Below are positions 25,927-35,065 of a stretch of DNA of 64,000 nt, piece by piece (the first letter of the stretch is position 1; each line of letters opens with the position of its first letter). The notes below the pieces were generated by a model. It was not told the origin of the DNA, did no database searches, and saw nothing but the letters and a program-made list of their open reading frames with translations. The translations under genes were made by a program, and so were the position numbers. This DNA comes from an uncultured Collinsella sp. (GTDB lineage Bacteria; Actinomycetota; Coriobacteriia; Coriobacteriales; Coriobacteriaceae): NCBI GenBank assembly GCA_902496275.1, contig CABVAC010000001.1, forward strand, positions 127,949-191,948. The letters are read 5' to 3'.

Positions 25927-26932
25927 ATGGACTGCGACGGCAACCCACGCGTTCCCATGCCGCTCATGTGCGCCGCCTTTGCACCGGGGCAGATGGATGC
26001 CGCGGTCGCAAGCATCGCTGACGCCGATTCGCGCGCTATTGCCACGGCAGAAGCGCTGTACTTTCGCGGACAGGCTGCTCTCGCTGCCGAGACGGCACGC
26101 CCCTATCTTGACGCCACCGATCCCGCACTTCGCTATTCTGCATGCTTCATCTGCGGATATGCCAGCCTGTCGCTCAACCGCATCGCCGACGCCCGCCGTT
26201 GCCTTGCGGGCATCCTCGACACGCCAACTGACGAGGAATCCCCCGCCACCCGTGCTGTCCACATTTTGTTCGCCTCGGCCGCAAGCGTCCTGCTGCACCT
26301 GCCTTCCCCGTATTCTGCCGAAGAGTTCTATCCGTTCGCAGTGCATCTGCCCGAAGGGTTGCGCCTGTTCGCCAGTTACGTGATGGCGCATGCCCTGTAT
26401 CTGCGCGGCGAATACGGCCGCAGCTTGGGCATGGCGGAAAACGCCCTGATCATGAAACAAGGGAGCTATCCCATATCGGAGCTGTTCCTGCACCTGTCAG
26501 CTTCTATGGCATGCATGAGCCTCAAAAACGTCGACGCCGCAAAGGTGCATTTCGAAACCGCGTGGAACATAGCGCGCCCCGACGGCCTTATCGAGCTCAT
26601 CGGCGAGCACCACGGCCTTTTGCAGGGACTTATCGAGGCATGCCTAAAACAGCAATACCCTGACGATTTCGCACGTATCATCGAGATCACGTACCGCTTT
26701 AGCTACGGCTGGCGACGTATTCACAACCCCGACTCGGGCGAGGATGTGGCCGACGATCTAACCACCACGGAATTCACCATGGCCATGCTCGCCTGTCGTG
26801 GGTGGACCAACGCCGAAATCGCACGCCATATGGGCGTGTCGCCGGGCACCGTTAAAAAACCGCCTGTCCGGCGTGTATGCAAAGCTCGGCATCGGAACTC
26901 GCACCGAGTTGGTCGCGCATATGTTGCGCTAG
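25927..26932 (+). pseudogene. LuxR-type regulator interrupted by a frameshift in an A6 tract
   Basis: The product has a helical, TPR-like body of about 270 residues and a C-terminal LuxR helix-turn-helix starting TTTEFTMAMLACRGWTNAEIA. At 26854-26859 there are six A residues. With five, translation continues VKNRLSGVYAKLGIGTRTEL to a stop at 26930-26932, a textbook LuxR ending. With six, the frame runs into unrelated sequence to 27096 and overlaps the next gene. ATG 25927 has AGGAG. The break may be a real mutation, a slippage or phase-variation switch, or an assembly error. The intact protein would be about 334 residues and is positioned to control the surface-protein gene downstream. Confidence 0.75.
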
Positions 26933-27088
26933 CGGACCGCCTGCCAAACACGCCACACGCACCCCAGCGCTCCCGCGCTTCCGCATTCGCATTTGGACAT
27001 TTTGGACCTCGAACGGCACTACCGCGACAGGACACCTTCTCGCATAATTTGATTATTTCCACCGATATTTGCGGGATGGGAGCCCAAG

Positions 27089-30000
27089 ATGCTTGATCGC
27101 CGTTCGTTACTTGTTGCCGGAGTGTCCTCGCTGGCGAGCATTATGCTGCCGCGCGTGCCGGGCACCTCAAACGCCTTCATACTGCCGTTCGCGCCCACCG
27201 AAGCCTATGCCGACGAAGAAGACCCCTTCAAGGTCCTGGTGCTCTCGCGTACCATGTTCGGCGTGGTGGTGGTCGACGTCGCCAACAAGATGAACCCTAT
27301 CGCGGGTGCTCAGGTCACGCTGACGTCGCGCTACGCCGCAGGCAAACAGCTCACCGCCACCACTGATGACGAGGGCACAGCGATCTTTGAGGTTGCCCCG
27401 CTTTCGGAAGGCTACGTGGACGAGGCGACGCTTCTCGACGCCTACGACTTCAACGGCGGCATCTCCATCAGCATGCCAGGCTACCGCGATGTCGAGATCC
27501 CCCTTGCGCGTATCCAGGGCGGTACCGCCATTACCGCGCCTACGCGTCCGCTCTCCGACGGGGAGCCGTACTTTCGCCAGCTCACGTTTGATGAGTGGGA
27601 CATCCAGTACGCCGACGCCACATTCATGGCGATGCCCAAAGACGATGCAGCGAATGCGCAGCCCGACACGCATGCCTTTACCGTCCAGGCCCATCTGCCG
27701 CAGGGCGGGCAGGCAACGCTGCACATCAATAAGGTAATGCCCGCCGTGGGCAGCTCACCCGAAACCGTCACGCAGATTGGCCAGGTCAAGGCCAGCGCAA
27801 CGGGTGCGGATAATCTGGCGACGTTCACGCTCGAAGACAAGTTCCTCGATGCGGCGTCGGGCCTTCTGGAAGAAGGGTGCAAGCTGCGCTTTGCGCTCGA
27901 CTACCAGGGTAAAACCTACACGCTCTCCTCCCCCATGGGCGTTGCCACCGCACCGGCTTCCAAGGCTGAATCGGGCTCGACGACCATCATCCCCACCACC
28001 ATGGATCAAGAGATCACTCCGTTTGATTTCCCCGCATCGTTTCCCGGCATCGGCGGCAACAAGTTCACCTGCTGGATGCCCACGTTTCCGATCCTCTTCG
28101 ATTTCTCGTTTGCCGGGTACGTGTTGTTTGGCGGAGGATACAAACCGGCCAGCTATATGAACGATTCGGGCAACCCTGATCCGGAGTACTGGAAGAAGTC
28201 GCCGCGCGAGTCGGGCGCCAAGCAGGCAAACCGCTACCTCGACGAGATGGAGGGAAAGTGGAACCAGTACAAGAGCATGAGCGCTGGCTCGGGCACCGAC
28301 CCAAGAAACACTAAGCTCCTTCGTCACCATTGCACGCTGCTGTTCACGATGGATATCGCAACACAGGTGTACGGATCGCTCGCCTACGACTGGGTGGGCA
28401 AAACTTGGGGCGATAACAACGATCCGGCGTTCGGCAATATTAAGGCCCTCTTTCAAGTAAAAACCGACCTCAACTGGACCGAGCAGTTCACCTTGGGCCC
28501 GGTGCCGTTTTTCCTAAACGTCAATCCTTGGGTGTTGGCAAAGCTGGCGCTCGCCGTAGGCGCCCACACGCACGGCAGCGGTGCGGCGTTCTTCAAAAAC
28601 ATTTCGCTCGACTATTCCAATACGTCGGGATCATTCACCATCCAGATCGGGCTTGCCGTCACCTTTGGAGCCGGCGTTGCAGGCGTCGCCTCGTCCGCCG
28701 TGCGCGGTGCTGCATCCCTCACGCTGTTCATTGGGTACGAGAAGGCGGACGGCCACCAGCTTCCGCGGCTGCGCGTGGGCGCAGACGTCGATGTCGACGT
28801 GATACTCCAGTTCATCATGTTCAAGTGGACCACCAAGGCCTGGTCGGGGTCGTGGCCCACACTTCTCGACTCGTGGAACATGTCGGTCAACAACGGCGAC
28901 CAGTATGTGCTCCAGCGCTCAGAGCTGGCACTGGGCAGAGACACGCCGTATACGCTGGATGCCTGCTTTGGCGCGGCCGGCAATGCCGAGTCGGGCGGCG
29001 TGCCGCAGTTTATCGCGTCGGCCGCCATCGTCACCAATGCCGAGCTGCTCGCATGCGCCGAAGTTGCAGCCACCGACGTAAACGTCGTACCGATCGTACG
29101 CGATTGGGAGCAAACGGTCACACGCATTGAGCTCGACGCGGATGTAGAGAGCGATGACACGGGACAGGTCGAACATTTCGTCCATGCCCTGATGGAGGAT
29201 GACGAAAATGCCGCACCGATGTATAAGTACACCTACATCGGCCAGGCGACGAACGCCGCTGCGGACTCGAACGCCAATTCTGCCGGCGTGTCGGAGGACG
29301 AGCGCGGCGGCATAAAGCCCTCGAGCGACAACGTGCTGTTCACCGGCGTGCTCAGCGAAGCCCACATGAAGTTTGCGGAGATAGCCGGCGTGGAATGCCT
29401 GTTCCGTATCGCTTCGGTGCGCTACGGCGAGGATGGCCGCTCGCGCCTGGTGGTACACACGAAGGCAAACGGCACGTGGTCCGCGCCCATGCCGGTCGAC
29501 TTCCCCCTGGGCTTTGGCGAGGGCGACGTGGAGCGCAACGACACGTTCGATTACGACTTCGACGTGGTGGAATATACAGACGGGAGAGAAAACCAAGACG
29601 CCTACGTATTGCTGGTCTCGGGAGAGCGTCCCGAAGGCGACGCAACCCGGTTCGATACGGCAAGTACAGCCGGCATACTGTCCGTTGTGCGCCTGCGCAT
29701 AAGCAATAGCGAAGTTCGCGTGATATCGCACACGTCGTGGCGTAGCATCTCGCGCGGCCGCCTGCAGGAGGATGGCTACCATTGCCTGCAATGTCCGCGT
29801 ATCACAGTAGGCAAGACGCTTGTCGACGGACGTCTGTCGGGCGCCTATCTCCACCGCCGCGGAGCCACCGCAGAAAAGGCGCTCGGCACCGAGGCAGAGG
29901 TCGCGCTCGAGTGCTTTACCCTGTGGTCAGATCTGTCGGGTGACAGCCTCACGTTCCGTCAGGTTCTTCGCTTTCCGCAGGCACCGTCGAGCATCGAGCT

Positions 30001-31456
30001 GGGCACGCCCGAGAACGTCAACGGCAAAATGGTGGTGCCCGTTGCATACGAAACCGCAGACGGCTGCGGTTGCGCATCGTACGCCGTTATCGGTCAGTCT
30101 ATTGCGGGCTGGGGCGTCATGTCGCCGGACGCCTCGGTGCCGCACATGGTACCGTGGCCGCAGCATACGGGCTTTTTGGCAACCGTCGACGAGCAGCTGC
30201 AGCATGTTACGTGGACGCGAGGAGCATCGGCGTTTGCAACGACGCCCGTGGGCGCAGCTGGCTGCGGTCCGGCATCATTTAGTATGAGCAACAACGGCAG
30301 GTGCGTGCTATACGTCGAGAACACCGACGGCAAAGTGGGGCAAACCTACGACGAAGATGGCGAGCCGGTGGCGGTAATGGGCAAGCATTTCCGCATCTTC
30401 GCCAGCACCTTGATAGACGATCTGTTCACGGAGCCGTTCGTGCTCTGCGAGCTGGAGCACCCCATCGATCAGATAACGACGTTTTTGACCTCTGGAGGCA
30501 TGCTCTCGGCGCTTGCCACGCACATCGTGAGCGCCGAGCAGAGCAAAGCAGAACTGCACGGCATCGAAGTTCCCTTGGTGGCATGCGCCACGCCACTGGG
30601 CGCGATAGCCAACCTGGGCGCCGTGGTGCCCGGGGCGGCAAGCGAGTCGTTTACGGTAACGGTACGAAACGACGGCAACACGCTGCTGACCGCCGGAACA
30701 GTCGATCTGTACCGAGAGGGCTCCAACCAGCCATTCTCCAGCGCATCCATCGGATTCGGCGCGAACGCACGCATGGCATCGATCTACGATCCGGAGCTTG
30801 CCGAGGACGCATCGGCCAACGACATAGCGCATGTGAGGTACACGCTCGAGACACTGGGCGATCGCTTTGCCACGCACCCGCTGGTAGCCGACAACGGCAA
30901 CGCCGTGCTGGCACCGGGCTGCACGGCACAGTTCCGCATGAGCTTTTCCATCCCGGAGAGCTGGAGCGACGAGGTGGGCAAACGCGTCACGCTATACGCA
31001 AAAGCGCGTGATCTGGTGGCGCTTGACCCCGTAACACTCGAGGAGATTCGTCCGGGCGCAAACTCCGCGCTGGGCGCCGTATTGCACGAGCTACACATCC
31101 CCGACGCGGCATGCGAACGCGCGGAGGTGCTGGTGGGCGTAAGCGGCAACGCCGATGCGACGGGGCTTCACGACGCCCCGATGACCGTGGACGGCGATGG
31201 CGGCTCGAGTGGCGGCGGTTCTGGCACGGGAGGCAGCTCCGGCGGAAGCGGCTCTGGCAGCGGCAAGGGCCACGACAATAACAAGCGCTCCGGAAAAGCA
31301 GGCGCGCTTGCTGGAACGGGCGACGGCAACATTCCCCTGACGGCGGCCGCAGCAGCACTCGCCGCAGCCGGAGCCGGCCTCGTCGTCTACAGCGCCCGCC
31401 GCACCGCCCTCGAGCGTAGCGGCAGCGATAAAGCCGGTACGGATGGGTCCCGCTAG
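27089..31456 (+). CDS. Large cell-surface anchored protein
   Basis: A 1455-residue exported protein. The N-terminus DRRSLLVAGVSSLASIML resembles a twin-arginine signal peptide, with probable cleavage near AYADEE. Residues about 45-140 look like a carboxypeptidase-regulatory/SpaA-type beta domain (IAGAQVTLTSR, TTDDEGTAIFEVAPL). The long middle is beta-rich with no recognised catalytic motif. Residues about 1370-1410 are a Gly/Ser linker, then LAGTGD, a hydrophobic helix and a basic tail, a sortase-type anchor with a non-canonical motif in place of LPxTG. Start ATG 27089 has only a weak GGGAG site. Likely adhesion or barrier role; partner regulator is the frameshifted LuxR gene. Confidence 0.75.
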   Translation: MLDRRSLLVAGVSSLASIMLPRVPGTSNAFILPFAPTEAYADEEDPFKVLVLSRTMFGVVVVDVANKMNPIAGAQVTLTSRYAAGKQLTATTDDEGTAIFEVAPLSEGYVDEATLLDAYDFNGGISISMPGYRDVEIPLARIQGGTAITAPTRPLSDGEPYFRQLTFDEWDIQYADATFMAMPKDDAANAQPDTHAFTVQAHLPQGGQATLHINKVMPAVGSSPETVTQIGQVKASATGADNLATFTLEDKFLDAASGLLEEGCKLRFALDYQGKTYTLSSPMGVATAPASKAESGSTTIIPTTMDQEITPFDFPASFPGIGGNKFTCWMPTFPILFDFSFAGYVLFGGGYKPASYMNDSGNPDPEYWKKSPRESGAKQANRYLDEMEGKWNQYKSMSAGSGTDPRNTKLLRHHCTLLFTMDIATQVYGSLAYDWVGKTWGDNNDPAFGNIKALFQVKTDLNWTEQFTLGPVPFFLNVNPWVLAKLALAVGAHTHGSGAAFFKNISLDYSNTSGSFTIQIGLAVTFGAGVAGVASSAVRGAASLTLFIGYEKADGHQLPRLRVGADVDVDVILQFIMFKWTTKAWSGSWPTLLDSWNMSVNNGDQYVLQRSELALGRDTPYTLDACFGAAGNAESGGVPQFIASAAIVTNAELLACAEVAATDVNVVPIVRDWEQTVTRIELDADVESDDTGQVEHFVHALMEDDENAAPMYKYTYIGQATNAAADSNANSAGVSEDERGGIKPSSDNVLFTGVLSEAHMKFAEIAGVECLFRIASVRYGEDGRSRLVVHTKANGTWSAPMPVDFPLGFGEGDVERNDTFDYDFDVVEYTDGRENQDAYVLLVSGERPEGDATRFDTASTAGILSVVRLRISNSEVRVISHTSWRSISRGRLQEDGYHCLQCPRITVGKTLVDGRLSGAYLHRRGATAEKALGTEAEVALECFTLWSDLSGDSLTFRQVLRFPQAPSSIELGTPENVNGKMVVPVAYETADGCGCASYAVIGQSIAGWGVMSPDASVPHMVPWPQHTGFLATVDEQLQHVTWTRGASAFATTPVGAAGCGPASFSMSNNGRCVLYVENTDGKVGQTYDEDGEPVAVMGKHFRIFASTLIDDLFTEPFVLCELEHPIDQITTFLTSGGMLSALATHIVSAEQSKAELHGIEVPLVACATPLGAIANLGAVVPGAASESFTVTVRNDGNTLLTAGTVDLYREGSNQPFSSASIGFGANARMASIYDPELAEDASANDIAHVRYTLETLGDRFATHPLVADNGNAVLAPGCTAQFRMSFSIPESWSDEVGKRVTLYAKARDLVALDPVTLEEIRPGANSALGAVLHELHIPDAACERAEVLVGVSGNADATGLHDAPMTVDGDGGSSGGGSGTGGSSGGSGSGSGKGHDNNKRSGKAGALAGTGDGNIPLTAAAAALAAAGAGLVVYSARRTALERSGSDKAGTDGSR

Positions 31457-31506
31457 CTCAATCAGCTATCACGAGAGGCACTGATCCTACCGACCGAACA
31501 CCAAAA

Positions 31507-31538
31507 AGGGCTGGCCCCGATAACTCGGAGCCAGCCCT
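31507..31538 (-). terminator. Terminator, mainly for the minus-strand lipoprotein gene
   Basis: AGGGCTGGC (31507-31515) and GCCAGCCCT (31530-31538); the A-run at 31503-31507 gives a T-run on the minus strand. It also separates the surface-protein gene. Confidence 0.8.
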
Positions 31539-31567
31539 GAGTCGCCTGACGTGGGAATCGCAGTCCG

Positions 31568-32587
31568 CTACTTGAGCTTCAGCGCTTCCATCATGGGCAC
31601 GGCGGCATCCCAATCGATCTTCCAGCCAATCGACACGCGGACGGTTTCACCCGTCGCGGGAGCCGTCGCAAACAGCGTATGGCCGTTGTCGGGGCCGGTA
31701 AAACGCAGCCACGTTATGCCGTTGTACTCGACCTGGTCGGTTGTCGTCTCCTTGCCCTCATAGATCTGCTCCAGGCTTGCAACCTCTTCCTCCGGCGAGC
31801 GCGGGAAGATGCTGATGTGCAGGCGTCCTCCAGTCTCGTCATGGAAGAAGTCTGCCTTTTCGTGCTCTTCGTCGGACGAATCCAGCGTGTAGCCATCGGC
31901 AGCCTCGATGCTGTACGATGCGCAATCGATGCCTGTTAAATCTGCCTTCTCGCCAGAATCGGCCACGCCGCCGGCCGCCTTGAACTCCTTGGTCTCGCAT
32001 CCCGTGGTGTCGAAGTGCATGGCCTCATGATTCTTGGCGGGGGCGTAAGCGTCTACGAACTCGACAGTGATGGACCCGTAGTACGCCGTCTTGGGAGCCC
32101 AAAAGTAGACATACTCAACGGTCTCGCCCGGACCGATATCTTGCCTCTTGGAAAGGTCGATGCCCTCGTGAAGCTCATCGGGAGCCTCGCTTGCAACGTA
32201 GTCGAGCACGGCGGCCTTACCGGAAGTAAACAACGGGTCGCCTGCCTCAAGATCGCCCTGGGCAGCATGCACGTTAAAGGAGCTAAACGTCCTGTTCTTT
32301 TCATTGTTGTTGGTGATCTTGACGTGCAGGTAAAAGCCGTCCTGCAGCTTAGCGTCGCCGCGATAGAACGTACCGTGGGCTACCGACTCATAGGTTATGC
32401 CAGCCACCTCGACCGTCTGCGACTCATAGGCCTTGGCCTTCTTCTCTACGGGAGCACTGCCGCCCGAGCTGCCAGCCGAGCCGCTCGGAGCACTACCGCC
32501 ACAGCCGGCCACCGAACACGCCAGCACGGCCGAAAGCGTCACGGTGGGAATTCCTAACAGCAGCTTTTTCGTCATGGGCTTCATCAT
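31568..32587 (-). CDS. Putative lipoprotein of unknown function
   Basis: A 339-residue lipoprotein with signal MTKKLLLGIPTVTLSAVLA and lipobox VAGC, then a Gly/Ser-rich spacer. The middle section (HVKITNNNEKNRTFSSFN, GPGETVEYVYFW) resembles the immunoglobulin-like DUF4352/DUF5067 domains of Gram-positive lipoproteins; the C-terminal part ends with FTGPDNGHTLFATAPA. ATG 32587 is chosen because AAAGGAG lies 8 bases upstream; the frame continues far upstream without one. Function unknown. Confidence 0.75.
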   Translation of the reverse strand: MMKPMTKKLLLGIPTVTLSAVLACSVAGCGGSAPSGSAGSSGGSAPVEKKAKAYESQTVEVAGITYESVAHGTFYRGDAKLQDGFYLHVKITNNNEKNRTFSSFNVHAAQGDLEAGDPLFTSGKAAVLDYVASEAPDELHEGIDLSKRQDIGPGETVEYVYFWAPKTAYYGSITVEFVDAYAPAKNHEAMHFDTTGCETKEFKAAGGVADSGEKADLTGIDCASYSIEAADGYTLDSSDEEHEKADFFHDETGGRLHISIFPRSPEEEVASLEQIYEGKETTTDQVEYNGITWLRFTGPDNGHTLFATAPATGETVRVSIGWKIDWDAAVPMMEALKLK

Positions 32588-33022
32588 CCTCACCGCTCCT
32601 TTCGGCTTGCAGCTCATCCGCTGCCCGAGGCCTTCGTCGGCCCCGTGGCATCGGCTTCCACTATGAGCGTATGACGAAAAGCGGCGCGGGCGAAGTGACC
32701 CGTGGCCCAAATAACGCCCCGTTAGACCCCCTTTCAGGTCAAAAGGGCCGTGGCTCGCATACCCTCGGCCCATAAAACGAGACGTCTGTCCCAATGTTCG
32801 ATTTGAACCAACAGCCGCAAACAAGATAGGGCCCCTTCAGCCGCCTTCAAACTTACTCGGACAGAACCGACTCGGTTTTGCCCGAGTAAACGCCATTCCA
32901 TCAAATTGCGAACGATTGTTCGATGGATTTCGTGTTGGATGGAATCGCCCACAGGCTGGGCTATGCTACCTTGACTATCTATACGACTTAAATGCACAAG
33001 AGGAAGCACCAAGAGAGCGAGC
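32588..33022. other. Intergenic region with nested hairpins and a LexA-like palindrome
   Basis: No gene is supported. Two nested structures precede the topoisomerase operon: TTACTCG/CGAGTAA (32853-32859, 32883-32889) around AACCG/CGGTT, and a symmetric region containing CGAAC-GATT-GTTCG at 32909-32922. TTGACT at 32972-32977 is a possible promoter element. Confidence 0.5.
32909..32922. promoter_or_regulatory. LexA-like palindrome upstream of the topoisomerase pair
   Basis: CGAACGATTGTTCG is a perfect dyad matching most of the Gram-positive/actinobacterial LexA consensus CGAACRNRYGTTYG. It is 100 bp before the gyrB-like start and nested in an ATTCCATC/GATGGAAT inverted repeat. Confidence 0.45.
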
Positions 33023-35020
33023 ATGGCAAAAAACACCGCAAACTATGGTAACGACAGTATTCGTCAGCTCAAGGACGAGGAGCGCGTACGCCTGCGTCCC
33101 GCCGTCATCTTTGGCTCGGACGGACTCGATGGCTGCGCGCATGCCGCGTTCGAGATCCTGTCCAACGCCGTTGACGAGGCGCGTCAGGGCTACGGCAAGC
33201 TCATCACCCTTACCGCCTTTCGCGATGGCTCTATCCAGGTAGAGGACAACGGCCGCGGCTGCCCGCTCGACTGGAACCCCTCCGAGAAACGCTTTAACTG
33301 GGAGCTCGTCTTCTGCGAGCTCTACGCCGGCGGCAAGTACAACAACAACCAGGGCGGCGACTACGACTTCTCGCTCGGCACCAACGGCCTGGGCTCCTGC
33401 GCGACCCAGTACGCTTCCGAGTACATGGACGTCACCGTCTGGCGCGACGGCAACAAATACTCCCTGCACTTTAAGAAGGGCAAAGTCGTCGGCGCCAAGA
33501 AGAAGGCACTCGAGATTGAGCCCAGCGACGAGAACCGCACCGGCACCACCATCAAATGGCGCCCCGATCTTGAGGTCTTTACCTCTATCAGCATTCCCCA
33601 CGATTGGTATCGCGAGACTATGCGCCGCCAGGCCGTGGTCAACGCCAACGTTACTTTCCGTCTGCGCATCGAGGGCGATGACGGCGAGTTTACCGAAGAG
33701 GATTTTTGCTATCCCAAGGGCATTGAGGACTACGTGCTCGAGAAGGTGGGTACTGACTACCTCACCGAGCCCTTCTTTATCGAGGCCGACCGCCGCGGTC
33801 GCGATCGCGAGGACCTGCCCGACTACAACGTAAAGATCACTGCTTGCATGTGCTTCTCGCGCACCTTCATGATGCAGGAGTACTACCACAACTCGTCATG
33901 GCTCGAGAACGGCGGCTCGCCCGAAAAGGCGGCTCGCAGTGCTCTGACCAGCGCCATCGATGCTTACATTAAGCAACAGGGCAAATACAACAAAAACGAA
34001 AGCGGCATTAAGTGGCAGGACGTTCAGGACTGCCTGGTGCTCGTGACCAACTGCTTTTCCACCCAGACGTCCTACGAAAACCAGACCAAGAAGGCCATCA
34101 ACAACCGCTTTATCCAGCAGGCAATGACCGCTTTCTTTAAGGAGCGCCTCTCGACCTACCTGATCGAGAACAAAGACGCCGCCAACAAGATTCTGGAGCA
34201 GGTGCTCATCAACAAGCGTTCGCGCGAGAATGCCGAGAAGACGCGCCAGAGCATCAAGACCAACCTGCAGCAGAAGACCGACATGGCCAACCGCGTGCAG
34301 AAGTTCATCGACTGTCGCTCCAAGGACAAGAGCCGCCGCGAGATTTACATCGTAGAGGGTGACTCGGCAGCAGGCGCCATTCGCACCTCGCGCGATGCCG
34401 AGTTCCAAGGCGTTATGCCCGTCCGCGGTAAGATCCTCAACTGCCTGAAGGAGGACTACCCGCGCATCTTTAAGTCCGACATCATCATGGACCTCATGCG
34501 CGTACTGGGCTGCGGCGTGGAGATCAAGGACAAGCGCATCAAGAACCTTGGAGCCTTCGACCTGGACAACCTCAACTGGAACAAGGTCATCATCTGTACA
34601 GACGCCGACGTCGACGGTTATCACATCCGCACGCTCGTGCTCACCATGCTCTATCGCCTGGTGCCCACGCTTATCGACGAGGGTTACGTGTATATCGCCG
34701 AGTCGCCGCTCTATGAGATCAACTGCAAAGAGAAAACCTACTTTGCCTACACCGAGCTCGAGAAGAACGGCATCCTCAAGGAGATTGGCGATCAGAAGTG
34801 CTCGATCAACCGTTCCAAGGGTCTTGGTGAGAACGATCCGGACATGATGTGGCTCACCACCATGAACCCCGAGACGCGTCGCCTGATCAAGGTTGATCCC
34901 GAGGACGTCACAAGGATGGAAACCATGTTCAACCTGCTGCTGGGCAACGACGAGGCGGGCCGCAAGCGCCATATCTCCGAGCACGGCAAGGAATACCTGG
35001 ACCAGCTGGACCTGCAGTAG
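33023..35020 (+). CDS. Type IIA topoisomerase subunit B (GyrB/ParE-like, divergent)
   Basis: A 665-residue GHKL-ATPase/TOPRIM protein. Motifs: EILSNAVDEARQGYG (about residue 43-57), DNGRGCP, LGTNGLGS, then TOPRIM EGDSAAGAIRTSRD near 445 and DADVDGYH near 527. The usual EGDSAGGSA of GyrB/ParE is replaced by EGDSAAGAI, so it belongs to a divergent clade and is probably a second topoisomerase besides the cell's gyrase, which should lie near dnaA. ATG 33023 follows GCGAGC/AAGAGG. The A subunit follows 45 bp downstream. Confidence 0.85.
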   Translation: MAKNTANYGNDSIRQLKDEERVRLRPAVIFGSDGLDGCAHAAFEILSNAVDEARQGYGKLITLTAFRDGSIQVEDNGRGCPLDWNPSEKRFNWELVFCELYAGGKYNNNQGGDYDFSLGTNGLGSCATQYASEYMDVTVWRDGNKYSLHFKKGKVVGAKKKALEIEPSDENRTGTTIKWRPDLEVFTSISIPHDWYRETMRRQAVVNANVTFRLRIEGDDGEFTEEDFCYPKGIEDYVLEKVGTDYLTEPFFIEADRRGRDREDLPDYNVKITACMCFSRTFMMQEYYHNSSWLENGGSPEKAARSALTSAIDAYIKQQGKYNKNESGIKWQDVQDCLVLVTNCFSTQTSYENQTKKAINNRFIQQAMTAFFKERLSTYLIENKDAANKILEQVLINKRSRENAEKTRQSIKTNLQQKTDMANRVQKFIDCRSKDKSRREIYIVEGDSAAGAIRTSRDAEFQGVMPVRGKILNCLKEDYPRIFKSDIIMDLMRVLGCGVEIKDKRIKNLGAFDLDNLNWNKVIICTDADVDGYHIRTLVLTMLYRLVPTLIDEGYVYIAESPLYEINCKEKTYFAYTELEKNGILKEIGDQKCSINRSKGLGENDPDMMWLTTMNPETRRLIKVDPEDVTRMETMFNLLLGNDEAGRKRHISEHGKEYLDQLDLQ

Positions 35021-35065
35021 CAGTAAATCGATAACGACGGCCCATAAGAAGTTCAAGAGGAAATC

